Source: Nitrospirota bacterium (GTDB lineage: Bacteria > Nitrospirota > Thermodesulfovibrionia > Thermodesulfovibrionales > JdFR-85). Taken from it: 32,819 bases of DNA. Each line of letters opens with the position of its first letter. Position 1 is the stretch's first letter. The stretch spans positions 1 to 32,819 of the forward strand of contig WFMM01000070.1 in NCBI GenBank assembly GCA_015484595.1, given 5' to 3'. This document shows positions 1 through 7,609 of this stretch, piece by piece. The notes beneath the pieces were generated by a model. It ran no database searches and was not told where the DNA came from. It saw only the letters and a list, made by a program, of their open reading frames with translations. The position numbers were made by a program, and so were the translations under genes.

Positions 1-2
1 CA

Positions 3-446
3 CTTTGCCTTGAGGAGGTAGAAAGGGTCTCAGAAGCAGGCTGCAGGAGTCTCCTTGACCTTGGCACAGGCACGGGTATCCTGGCCATTGCTGCAAGAAA
101 GCTTGGCATTCCCGAGGTGTTTGCCATTGACATAGACCAGGAGGCCCTTGAGATAGCCCGAAGAAATGCCCTGATAAATGCCACTGAAGACATCAAGTTC
201 AGTTCAGACCCGCTTGACAGTATCAGCAGAGAGTTTGATGCCATTGTTGCCAATCTTACCCTTGAGAGCATAAAGGGACTCTTTAAGACGATACTGAATA
301 GGTGTAAAAGGGGTGGGACTGTTATACTTTCAGGTGTGCTTTCTGAGCAAAGGGATGACGCTGAGTTAATGCTTCAAAGGGCAGGCCTTTCTGATTACAC
401 TGTTAAAGAGTTAGACCAATGGCTTTGCATCACCGTTTTAAACTGA
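3..446 (+). CDS. prmA: Ribosomal protein L11 methyltransferase (PrmA-like), 3' part
   Basis: The gene runs in from the left edge; the reading frame is open from base 3 and about half of a normal PrmA (~290 aa) is visible. PrmA uses S-adenosylmethionine to methylate ribosomal protein L11 in the cytoplasm. The class I methyltransferase motif I (DLGTGTGILAIAA) is followed by the acidic motif II region (FAIDIDQEALEIARRNA), a VANL motif IV and an RGGTVILSG strand, in the order and spacing usual for PrmA. The substrate-recognising N-terminal domain is outside the window, so another small-molecule or protein methyltransferase cannot be fully excluded. It ends convergent to purC, 142 bp away. Confidence 0.8.
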   Translation, partial: LCLEEVERVSEAGCRSLLDLGTGTGILAIAARKLGIPEVFAIDIDQEALEIARRNALINATEDIKFSSDPLDSISREFDAIVANLTLESIKGLFKTILNRCKRGGTVILSGVLSEQRDDAELMLQRAGLSDYTVKELDQWLCITVLN

Positions 447-588
447 ATTACATAAGTGAAGCTTCCCGACCAAAGGTCGGGGCTTCCAATGCAAGGAAAA
501 TTTTTATTATTATTCTTGCCTTCATCCCCGTGGGTGAGGTATCCTCTTGGGTTTGGGCGAAGCCCCAAAGCTCAACCTGCTGACTTTT
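447..588. other. Convergent prmA/purC intergenic region with hairpins
   Basis: There is no gene here. Three inverted repeats are visible: a strong one at 458-486, a small GAGG/CCTC pair near 535-545, and TTTGGG/CCCAAA arms at 552-557 and 564-569. The last, read on the minus strand downstream of purC, has a CUUCG-containing loop. Both flanking genes point inward, so these could end transcription from both sides, but none is directly followed by a clean U-tract. Confidence 0.5.
458..486. repeat. Strong hairpin, CCCGACC/GGTCGGG with GAAGC/GCTTC outer arms
   Basis: The perfect 7-bp inner stem CCCGACC-AAA-GGTCGGG (465-481) is extended by outer arms GAAGC and GCTTC, with a two-base TT bulge on the left. 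A related, diverged hairpin lies at 15932-15948. It could be a terminator for prmA, a REP-like dispersed palindrome, or the end hairpin of a decayed IS200/IS605-type element; nothing nearby decides between these. Confidence 0.5.
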
Positions 589-1620
589 TTAATTTGTGGT
601 TAAATATTCAACTATCTCTTTCATAATCTCATCAAGGGCTGGCACATTTTCAAACCACTTTCTGCCTGTGATTTCATTTGTGCAGCACTGATAGGCAAGG
701 GAGATAAGCTCCTTTAGCCTCCCGGGAAGAGGCTCGGGAGGGTTTTTAACCAGCTTTTTCCAGTTCAGGCGGTCCTTTTTCTTTGCCTCTTCAACCTCTC
801 TGTACCAGCTGGTTTTACGGTAGTAGATGCGTGCTATCTCCTTGCTTACCTGTACCCCCTGATAGGTGAATCGGCACTCGTCAAGGGTGCCAAGCACATC
901 CACCACCATGAGCCTTCTTTCAGGAGAGAAGGCAAGCTCTATCTTTCCGTCTTCGTTGCTGAGGCCGATCTTTTTGAACTCATCAGTGATAAGCCTGTTT
1001 ATGAAGTCTGTAAGTTCCTGTATCTGCCTTAGTTCTTTATCACTCAGGGAAGAAATCTCCCTGGCCTCCTGCCATGTGATGTAACGGTCGGTTATCTCTA
1101 ACTTTGTGGAGACATCGTATATGGGCTTTGGAAGCCTCTGCCCAGGACGGGGCATCTCCTCAAGACCCAGGTCCTTCAGGGTTATCTGTCCGCTTTTTAG
1201 CCGTTTGAAAACACTGCTTCCTTCAGGAAGGGAGTTTCTGTAGATTATCTCAAGGGGGATTAAGAAGTTTCCCCTGAGGTTTTTATATCCTGAATAGTCG
1301 TAGCTTGCACCTTTAAGTGCAGGTTTTATGACCCTTACGAGACTTATCTCCATTACATCCGAAGGTTTGCTTAGTTCCTGTAGGGGTTTTACCCTGCCTT
1401 GCTCAACCAGTCCTCTGTAGTGGGTTTTTATGCCTTCCTTTGATAGCCTTTCAAAGAAGTAGGCACTTAAAAGGGCAATGGATGCCCCTTTGTGAGGGAT
1501 GTGGTCAGGCATCTCTCCCCAGTCAAAGACAGAGTAACGGTCTGAGAAGTGAAACCTCCCAATGCCAGATTCATCATCGGTAGGTTGTTTTATTATCTCA
1601 AGGTCTTTAACACTACCCAC
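589..1620 (-). CDS. purC: Phosphoribosylaminoimidazole-succinocarboxamide synthase (PurC, long form)
   Basis: PurC joins aspartate to CAIR using ATP to make SAICAR in purine synthesis. The N-terminal GSVKDLEII segment and the HFSDRYSVFDWGEMPDHIPHKG region are typical SAICAR synthetase ATP-site signatures, and VVDVLGTLDECRF near the C-terminal third matches the conserved catalytic region. At about 343 aa it is longer than the common bacterial form (~240 aa) and resembles the long bacterial/archaeal version. I chose the GTG at 1620 because a GAGGAG ribosome site lies six bases before it; an ATG at 1635 is also in frame but poorly spaced from any such site. The gene overlaps the end of purE by 8 bp, so the two are coupled. 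Confidence 0.9.
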   Translation of the reverse strand: MGSVKDLEIIKQPTDDESGIGRFHFSDRYSVFDWGEMPDHIPHKGASIALLSAYFFERLSKEGIKTHYRGLVEQGRVKPLQELSKPSDVMEISLVRVIKPALKGASYDYSGYKNLRGNFLIPLEIIYRNSLPEGSSVFKRLKSGQITLKDLGLEEMPRPGQRLPKPIYDVSTKLEITDRYITWQEAREISSLSDKELRQIQELTDFINRLITDEFKKIGLSNEDGKIELAFSPERRLMVVDVLGTLDECRFTYQGVQVSKEIARIYYRKTSWYREVEEAKKKDRLNWKKLVKNPPEPLPGRLKELISLAYQCCTNEITGRKWFENVPALDEIMKEIVEYLTTN

Positions 1621-2086
1621 TTCCAAGCTCCTCATCTGCCTGAAATATCTTCTGACGCATCTTTGCCTGATATTCCTTTACTCTCTCCCTTACCCTGTCG
1701 TCTGAAAGTGCAAGGATCTTTGCAGCTGCCAGAGCAGCACCCTCAGCCTCGGTGATTACCAGTGGTGCAACCCCAGAGGGCATCCTTAAACTGGAGTAGA
1801 TGTCCACCTCCCATAAACGGTCGCTTCTTGGTGGACAGGATATCACAGGGCAGTGGGTCTGGGCATCTGTGAAACCCCCGAGGGCATTGCTTCTTCCTGC
1901 AACTGTTATAAACACCACCTTTTCTCCCTCGTACTCCTTTATTATCTCATGGCATCTGAGAGGGGTTTTATGAGCAGAGGAAACCCTCATAACCACCTCT
2001 ATACCAAATTCCTCAAGCAGACTGCTTATCTTTTTTGCCCAGTCAACATCACTTTTTGAACCCATAATTATTACTACCTTGCTCAC
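1613..2086 (-). CDS. purE: AIR carboxylase, class II PurE type
   Basis: PurE makes CAIR in purine synthesis. The N-terminal GSKSD and SSAHKTP motifs identify the family. The next motif reads AGRSNALGG rather than the AGGAAHLPG of ordinary bacterial PurE, and it is followed by CPVISCPPRSD and SSLRMPSG. This is the pattern of class II enzymes, such as the PurE half of animal PAICS, which carboxylate AIR directly with CO2 and do not need PurK. No purK is in the window. Length (157 aa) is normal. The start is GTG, six bases after GGGAGG. It leads a two-gene unit with purC, diverging from thyX. Confidence 0.9.
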   Translation of the reverse strand: MSKVVIIMGSKSDVDWAKKISSLLEEFGIEVVMRVSSAHKTPLRCHEIIKEYEGEKVVFITVAGRSNALGGFTDAQTHCPVISCPPRSDRLWEVDIYSSLRMPSGVAPLVITEAEGAALAAAKILALSDDRVRERVKEYQAKMRQKIFQADEELGSG

Positions 2087-2129
2087 ATAGCCTCCCTTTT
2101 GGGTAAGATGACTTAATGAATAGGAAACT

Positions 2130-2135
2130 ATTATA
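2130..2135 (-). promoter_or_regulatory. Probable -10 box for purE-purC
   Basis: Read on the minus strand this is a perfect TATAAT, placing a transcription start near 2123 and giving a leader of about 37 nt before the purE GTG. The -35 region 17-18 bases upstream is AT-rich and weak. The 158-bp gap (2087-2244) also has to hold the thyX promoter, for which I see no convincing hexamer pair. Confidence 0.45.
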
Positions 2136-2244
2136 CAAAAGAAAAGATGTTTTAATAAATGTGATTTTTTAAGAGGAAAAATTTTTTTGAATATGCTAAA
2201 TTAGTTTAGTCAGTTTTTTATTGTTTTAAGCGGCAGGAGGGTCT

Positions 2245-2973
2245 ATGAAAGAGGCAAAACTAAAGGTGCTCCTTTTACGCCACAGCCCTGAACCTGAGGC
2301 AACGGTGGCCATGGCTGCAAAGCTCTGTTACAGTCCTTCTGATATTGAGTCTTTGAAAGAAAGGATAAGCAAGAAAGACCAGAGGAAGTTTGTAAAAAAA
2401 CTCATAAGCATGGGACACATGAGCCCTGTAGAGCATGCATCTTTTACCTTTGCAATTGAAGGTATCTCAAGGGCATGCTCGCATCAGCTTGTAAGACATC
2501 GTCTTGCATCATACAGCCAGCAGTCACAGAGGTATGTAAGTGAGGAGGCTGGTTTTGATTATGTGATTCCTCCCTCTATTAAGGATGACCCTGAGCTAAG
2601 GGAATACTTTGAGGGTTTTATGGATAAGGCACAGGAGGCTTACAACTTCATTGTGAAAAGACTAAACGAAAAGGGGCTTAAGGGTGAGGCTGCAAATCAG
2701 GATGCCCGTTTCGTTTTACCAAATGCCTGCGAGACAAAGATAATAGTTACCATGAATGCACGAGAGCTTCTGCATTTCTTTCGTCAAAGATGCTGTCTCA
2801 GGGCACAGTGGGAGATAAGGGCAATGGCTGAGGAGATGTTAAAGCTCGTAAAAAAGGTCGCACCAGTGATATTTGAAAAGGCAGGCCCTGGGTGTATATC
2901 TGGCCCCTGCCCTGAGGGTGAATACACCTGTGGTAAGATTAAAGAGGTCAGGAAGAGATACAGGGAGATGTGA
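2245..2973 (+). CDS. thyX: Flavin-dependent thymidylate synthase (ThyX)
   Basis: ThyX makes dTMP from dUMP using FAD, NADPH and methylenetetrahydrofolate. The diagnostic RHR-x7-S motif is exact: RHR at residues 84-86 and Ser94, followed by QRY. A conserved NARELLHFF...RAQWEIR block for dUMP binding follows at about residues 170-190. Length (242 aa) is usual. The C-terminus carries several cysteines (GPGC, GPCPEG, YTCG), a feature of some ThyX branches. A GGCAGGAGGG ribosome site precedes the ATG. It probably replaces ThyA in this organism, but only this window is visible. Confidence 0.96.
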   Translation: MKEAKLKVLLLRHSPEPEATVAMAAKLCYSPSDIESLKERISKKDQRKFVKKLISMGHMSPVEHASFTFAIEGISRACSHQLVRHRLASYSQQSQRYVSEEAGFDYVIPPSIKDDPELREYFEGFMDKAQEAYNFIVKRLNEKGLKGEAANQDARFVLPNACETKIIVTMNARELLHFFRQRCCLRAQWEIRAMAEEMLKLVKKVAPVIFEKAGPGCISGPCPEGEYTCGKIKEVRKRYREM

Positions 2974-3051
2974 ACAGGGTGTTGGGGGTAGTGAATAGAA
3001 AAGAGAAATATGGAAGCCTAAACTTAAATAAATTTTTTAAGGGGTGTGAAG

Positions 3052-4599
3052 ATGGATGAAAAGAGACAGCGTCTTGGAGAGCTTCTGGTAGAGTATGGGC
3101 TTATCAACACAAACCAGCTCAAGGAGGCTCTGAGGCGTCAGGCACAGGTTGGAGGGCAGATCGGCTCTATCCTTATAGAGATGGGCTACATCACCACCGA
3201 TGACCTGTTGAATTTTCTCAGCAAACAACTGGGTGTTCCCTCTGCAAACCTCCTTAAGCTTGAGATAGACCCTGAACTTTTAAAGCTCCTGCCCCTTGAC
3301 AAGATAAAGACAATGAAAGTGCTTCCCATTGGCATTGACGAGGCAGGCGTAACCCTTGCAATGGTCAACCCAAACGACCTTATGGCACTAAACGAGGTGG
3401 AGTTCACCCTTGGAAGAAAGGTTCAGCCTGTGGTAGTGCCAGCAGCACAGATGGAGGCTGCAATTAAGAGCCTTTGTTCGGGAAAGGAATGCACTTCACT
3501 TGCTGAAGAAATCGAAAAGCAGATAAGGAGAGAGAAAAAGGAAAAACCCCTTGGTATAATAAGTCTCTTGAGATACCTGGTTAAGTCAGAGGCAACGGAT
3601 ATGCTTTTGACAGCAGGGGTGCCACCGTCAATTAAACTTCACAACGAGGTAAAGAGAGTTCCAATGGAGAATCTCACTCCTGCAGACTGTGAACGCTATG
3701 CAAGGGATATGATGACCGAACGGGGATGGCAGATCTTTCAGAGAAAAGGTGATTACGACTTTGCCGTAACCTATCCAGACATAGGAAGGTTCAGGGTTAA
3801 TGTTTACAGACAGCGTCATTCGGTATCGATAACTATCAGGCATGTAAGTGAGATATTGCCCACCCTTTCAGAGCTTAACATACCCCAATGGCTTGAAGAA
3901 TTTGCACTCAGGCACCAGGGATTAATCATCATTTCAGGACCTGCAGGACACGGTAAGACCACCACACTGTCCGCACTGATAGACATAATTAACACTAAGA
4001 GAAGGTGTAACATTGTGACCCTTGAGGATCCGATTGAATACCTGCACAAGCACAAAAACTCAAATGTTAACCAGCGAGAGATCGGTATTGATTGTGAAAG
4101 CTTTGCCTCAGGGCTTAAGCATGTCTTCAGACAGGACCCTGATGTGATAGTTATTGGAGAGTTAAGAGACCCTGAAAGCTTTGAGATAGCCCTTCATGCA
4201 GCTGACACAGGACACCTCGTGCTTTCCACAGTTCATGCCTCTAACACGACATCCACGGTTGAGAGGATTATCGATATGTTTCCATCAAAAAAGGAGGCCC
4301 TGATACGGTCAAAGATGGCTGACTCACTTTTACTTATCTTTGCTCAAAAGCTTGTGCCAAGAAAGGATGGAAAGGGAAGGATACCTGCCTATGAAAAGCT
4401 GGTAAATACCTACAGGATTAAGAGCTTTATCCGTGAGGCCAAGACCCACCAGATAAGAACCCAGATGCAGAGTGGAACCGAGGACTTTTACTCCTTTGAC
4501 CTCTGTCTGGCCGAGCTATACAGGCAGGGTCTTATAGACATGGAGCAGGCACTAAGGTTTGCTGAAAATGAGGAGTACCTGCGAGAGATTGCCCTTTGA
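3052..4599 (+). CDS. PilT-like type IV pilus ATPase with N-terminal MshEN domain
   Basis: This is a hexameric secretion-family ATPase with two parts. Residues ~5-60 form an MshEN/T2SSE_N domain with two adjacent repeats: the first has the RLGxxL-x3-G...L...L..Q pattern of the c-di-GMP-binding MshEN motif, and the second starts QIG instead of RLG. From about residue 165 the protein is PilT-like: Walker A GPAGHGKTTT, aspartate box VTLEDPIEY, Walker B VIVIGELRD and histidine box LSTVHASNT. It lacks the CxxC zinc insertion of PilB/GspE. PilT-type enzymes normally retract pili and lack an MshEN domain. I prefer ATG 3052 to GTG 3046 because GGGG at 3041-3044 is correctly spaced only from the ATG. 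It meets pfk tail to tail with no gap. Confidence 0.88.
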   Translation: MDEKRQRLGELLVEYGLINTNQLKEALRRQAQVGGQIGSILIEMGYITTDDLLNFLSKQLGVPSANLLKLEIDPELLKLLPLDKIKTMKVLPIGIDEAGVTLAMVNPNDLMALNEVEFTLGRKVQPVVVPAAQMEAAIKSLCSGKECTSLAEEIEKQIRREKKEKPLGIISLLRYLVKSEATDMLLTAGVPPSIKLHNEVKRVPMENLTPADCERYARDMMTERGWQIFQRKGDYDFAVTYPDIGRFRVNVYRQRHSVSITIRHVSEILPTLSELNIPQWLEEFALRHQGLIIISGPAGHGKTTTLSALIDIINTKRRCNIVTLEDPIEYLHKHKNSNVNQREIGIDCESFASGLKHVFRQDPDVIVIGELRDPESFEIALHAADTGHLVLSTVHASNTTSTVERIIDMFPSKKEALIRSKMADSLLLIFAQKLVPRKDGKGRIPAYEKLVNTYRIKSFIREAKTHQIRTQMQSGTEDFYSFDLCLAELYRQGLIDMEQALRFAENEEYLREIAL

Positions 4600-5838
4600 T
4601 TACCTGACAGTGTAGTAAAACCTCTTTTTAAACTCCTGGGGGCTCATGTGTGCAACCGCAGAAAGCTGTTTTAACCTCTCGCCAAAAAAGTCAGGTTTTT
4701 CCAGTCTGATCATATACTTACGGGCAACCTCATAGCCTTCGGAGTTGATGCTTACTGCCCTTAAACGGGTCTTGTCTGTCTGTGGGTCAACCAGGTCTTT
4801 AAGTGGAATAGGTCTTAGGTGACCATCATAAAGCACTATCATCGCCCCTGAGCCACCACTTAAGAGGTATCTAACAGCACCGTAGCCAAGGTTTCTGGTG
4901 TAATCGATATCAAAGGGTATTGGGTCAGCGGCTCTTAATTCATAACCGATGTTTTTGTCAACTATCGTGAGCTTCAGCCCCCTCTTTTCAAGGCTCTCCT
5001 TTACAAAGTGTTTCATCACCCTGCCAAGCTGAATCTCCGATAGCCGTACCCTTCCTGCCTCGTCCTTTGTTACCTCTTCGTATTTGCTAAGTTCTTTGAG
5101 ATTGAATTTATAGGCAATCCCTTCAGCAAGTATTGCCACTCCGTGGTCTTTTCCAAAAAAGAGCCTTTTTATAATAGAGCCCTCCAGTATATCAGCCACC
5201 TTCTTAAAGGAGAGTTTCTTTTCAGTAAACTCCTCCGGGATCAGGGTTACCGTTGCCCCTGCTGCCTTTCCAATGCCAAGGGCAAGGTGACCAGTGTACC
5301 TGCCCATGGTTGTTACGAAGTACCATCTTCCCATGGTTCTTGCATCTTCCATGAGGTTTTTTACAAGCTCCACACCGATGTGACGGGCTGTCTCGTATCC
5401 AAAGGTAGGCATACCACCAGGGATTGGAAGGTCGTTGTCTATGGTCTTAGGGACATGGACAATGGATATCCTGCCCATGGACTCACGCTCTATCAGTCTT
5501 GCCATAAAGGATGTGCCATCACCACCGATTGTGATGAGATAACGGATGTTTAGGTCGTAAAGGGTGGCCATCATCTTCTTAAGGCCTGTCCTGAGCCTTG
5601 CAGGATAATCCCTCGATGTCCGAAGAATAGAGCCCCCTTCAATGTGTATCCGTGATACATCATCGATGTTAAGAGGAATGGCTGCATTTTTATCACCAAG
5701 AAACAGTCTCTTAAAGCCATCCTTTATGCCCACTACCTTAAGACCTGAGTTAATCGCCTCAATGGCTGCAGAGCTTATAACGCCATTGATACCAGGTGCG
5801 GGACCTCCACCAACTATTATACCAAGGATGTCAGCCAT
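4600..5838 (-). CDS. pfk: 6-phosphofructokinase (PfkA superfamily, likely ATP-dependent)
   Basis: This enzyme phosphorylates fructose 6-phosphate, the committed step of glycolysis. Visible motifs are the N-terminal GGGPAPGIN loop, IGGDGT, the catalytic PKTIDNDL segment and MGRYTGHLAL. PPi-dependent enzymes usually carry a second acidic residue in the GGDD/GGED motif together with PKT; here Gly follows GGD while Lys precedes TIDND, a combination known from some ATP-using enzymes of the long 'group X' branch. ATP use is therefore likely but unproven. The length of 412 aa exceeds E. coli PfkA (320 aa). AGGA lies five bases before the ATG. It starts only 24 bp after fliW in the same direction, making it the probable last gene of the flgM-csrA-fliW transcript. 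Confidence 0.9.
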   Translation of the reverse strand: MADILGIIVGGGPAPGINGVISSAAIEAINSGLKVVGIKDGFKRLFLGDKNAAIPLNIDDVSRIHIEGGSILRTSRDYPARLRTGLKKMMATLYDLNIRYLITIGGDGTSFMARLIERESMGRISIVHVPKTIDNDLPIPGGMPTFGYETARHIGVELVKNLMEDARTMGRWYFVTTMGRYTGHLALGIGKAAGATVTLIPEEFTEKKLSFKKVADILEGSIIKRLFFGKDHGVAILAEGIAYKFNLKELSKYEEVTKDEAGRVRLSEIQLGRVMKHFVKESLEKRGLKLTIVDKNIGYELRAADPIPFDIDYTRNLGYGAVRYLLSGGSGAMIVLYDGHLRPIPLKDLVDPQTDKTRLRAVSINSEGYEVARKYMIRLEKPDFFGERLKQLSAVAHMSPQEFKKRFYYTVR

Positions 5839-5862
5839 TCTGTCCTGCTTTATTCCTCCCTA

Positions 5863-6294
5863 TCATTTTTCTACCAAAGACTCGTTTAAGTTATTATAAG
5901 CAACAACACTTGCAGATTCAACTATTAATTGATAGCCCTTCATCTTTGAGGTGTTTATAACAAGGGGGCCCTGAAAATTGGCAAGTAACCTTTCACCATC
6001 CACTCTCAGGATGACAAGGATGGCAACCTCTCCCTCGTCTTTTATCTCAAGGGCCTCTGTTACCTGGGCAGGAAGGGTTATCTCATAGTTTCTGTCAAGC
6101 ACAAAGGGTGCAACTACAATGAATGCTACCGATGGGTCATCAACGGATTGTAACCACTTAATCTCAGTGTCTTTGTAATCTAAAAGCACATACCTTTTCA
6201 GGTGAGAAAGCCCCACGAGACCATCAGGGAAGTGGATTATGCGGTTTTCCTCAACCCTTAGTCTTCCAAACCTTGATGTGTCAAACTCTATCAT
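5863..6294 (-). CDS. fliW: Flagellar assembly factor FliW
   Basis: FliW binds both flagellin and CsrA; when flagellin is exported, freed FliW sequesters CsrA and lifts its block on flagellin translation. The protein (143 aa) shows the family features: N-terminal F-x-T-x-R-FG-x-L, I-x-FPDGLVG at about residues 20-27, and the central FIVVAPF and EVAILVILRV strands with NFQGPLVIN. The start overlaps the csrA stop by ATGA (4 bp), so the two partners are made in a coupled ratio. Confidence 0.95.
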   Translation of the reverse strand: MIEFDTSRFGRLRVEENRIIHFPDGLVGLSHLKRYVLLDYKDTEIKWLQSVDDPSVAFIVVAPFVLDRNYEITLPAQVTEALEIKDEGEVAILVILRVDGERLLANFQGPLVINTSKMKGYQLIVESASVVAYNNLNESLVEK

Positions 6295-6521
6295 ATCTTT
6301 TTGAATACCTCCTTTAGCCTTCCAAAGACCACATCATCAGAGCAGATAGACTGCAGGTTTTCATTCTTTATCTTCTGGTAAAGCTCCTCTCTATAAATCC
6401 TTACACCCTTTGGAGCCTCAATCCCTACCCTCACCTGTCCCCCCTTAATCTCCACTATCCTTATAAGGATGTCATCTCCAATCCTGATTGCTTCCTCTGA
6501 CCTCCTTGTCAATACCAGCAT
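6291..6521 (-). CDS. csrA: Carbon storage regulator CsrA
   Basis: CsrA is a dimeric RNA-binding protein that recognises GGA loops near ribosome sites and blocks translation. The key RNA-contact residues are at their standard places: Leu4 and Arg6 in MLVLTRR, and Arg44 in GVRIYREE. At 76 aa it has the longer C-terminal tail typical of FliW-regulated CsrA proteins. An AGGAGG site is close before the ATG. It sits between flgL and fliW, the usual position in flagellar operons outside the gamma-proteobacteria. Confidence 0.96.
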   Translation of the reverse strand: MLVLTRRSEEAIRIGDDILIRIVEIKGGQVRVGIEAPKGVRIYREELYQKIKNENLQSICSDDVVFGRLKEVFKKI

Positions 6522-6541
6522 CCTGCCTCCTGTCTTTCAGC

Positions 6542-7609
6542 TTATCGTAAAAAGTCAAGCAATGACTGAGTCATAAACCTTGCCCCAGAGTTTCTCAGTG
6601 CCTCAAGGGCGGTCTGATATTTCGCCATATTTGATACAACCTCTGTTATGTCAGCATCCTCAATCTCTGAAAGGGTCTTTTGCAGAGAGAGCACCTGCTC
6701 AGAGACCGCATCCTGTTCCTTTTCAATCAGGTTCATCCTTGCTCCAACCTCTGCACGGCTTTCAGAGACCTGATCTATTGCGTAATCAATCGTATGTATA
6801 AGAGCGCTGACGCGGTCGGTGTTGTTATTCGTAAGTGCATCCTTTAGTTTGTCCATCATCTCAATGGTGTTGTCAAAGTAAAAGGCATCATCCACTGCTG
6901 AAGACACAGGCCAGTTCTTTAACTCTGACTCTATGTAAGCCTTGTCGTCAGTGTCTGCTATGGCTATGTATACCCTTGTTTCAGGCAAGGAAGGGTCTAT
7001 CAGTTTTGCTGGGACATAGTGCACATACCGTCCGTCAGCCATCTCAACTACTTCGTGCTCATCCAGCGTGAAGGCAAAGCCCTCAAGACCGGTAATGTTT
7101 TCCTTAACCCTGAGGTCTGGGTTGACATTTACCTCGATGTAGTTTGTGTCACCCTGATAGTTGCCCGAGCTGTCAAAGGCAGGCTTGTTGTAGAGGAGAC
7201 CACTGAATATGTATCTGTCGCGGTATTTGGTGTTTGCAAGCCCCAGTATATGAGAGCGAAGCTGCTCGACCTCCTTTGAGATGGACAGGCGGTCATCAGC
7301 GCTAAGGGTGTCGTTAGCAGCAGATACAGAGAGTTCCCTTGCACGGGTCAGGGCATTTGTTAGCCCCTCAAGGGCTGTATCTGTTGCCTCAAGATAGGAA
7401 CTTGCATCCTGCTGATTTTTCTTGTATTGTTCAAAATCCCCTATGTCTAACCTGTATGAGAGGGCCTTTCCATAGCCTATGGGGTCATCGGAGGGTCTGT
7501 TTATCTTTTTGCCCGAAGATAGCCTCTGTCCTTCAAGGCTCAACTTTTCCATGTTGTCCTGTATGCTCCTGATTATGTTGTTGTAAAGTTGAAAGCTTGA
7601 AACCCTCAT
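6542..7609 (-). CDS. flgL: Flagellar hook-filament junction protein FlgL (HAP3)
   Basis: FlgL forms the junction between hook and filament. The N-terminal flagellin-like helix bundle is clear (MRVSSFQLYNN..., then LSSGKKINRPSDDP at about residues 32-44), as is the C-terminal coiled region (EVGARMNLIEKEQDAV, then DADITEVVSNMAKYQTALEA). The middle is a variable, exposed domain. Length of 355 aa is normal. Its ATG overlaps the flgK stop by ATGA; csrA follows after 20 bp. Confidence 0.95.
   Translation of the reverse strand: MRVSSFQLYNNIIRSIQDNMEKLSLEGQRLSSGKKINRPSDDPIGYGKALSYRLDIGDFEQYKKNQQDASSYLEATDTALEGLTNALTRARELSVSAANDTLSADDRLSISKEVEQLRSHILGLANTKYRDRYIFSGLLYNKPAFDSSGNYQGDTNYIEVNVNPDLRVKENITGLEGFAFTLDEHEVVEMADGRYVHYVPAKLIDPSLPETRVYIAIADTDDKAYIESELKNWPVSSAVDDAFYFDNTIEMMDKLKDALTNNNTDRVSALIHTIDYAIDQVSESRAEVGARMNLIEKEQDAVSEQVLSLQKTLSEIEDADITEVVSNMAKYQTALEALRNSGARFMTQSLLDFLR

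Noticed and set aside
2087-2244. Purine or folate-type riboswitch between purE and thyX
   Set aside because: The region is AT-rich and only 158 bp, with no conserved aptamer core or strong stems; only a -10 box for purE is convincing.
5143-5553. 136-codon open frame on the plus strand inside pfk
   Set aside because: It is fully antisense to a well-conserved phosphofructokinase, shows no family motif, and has no ribosome site or promoter.
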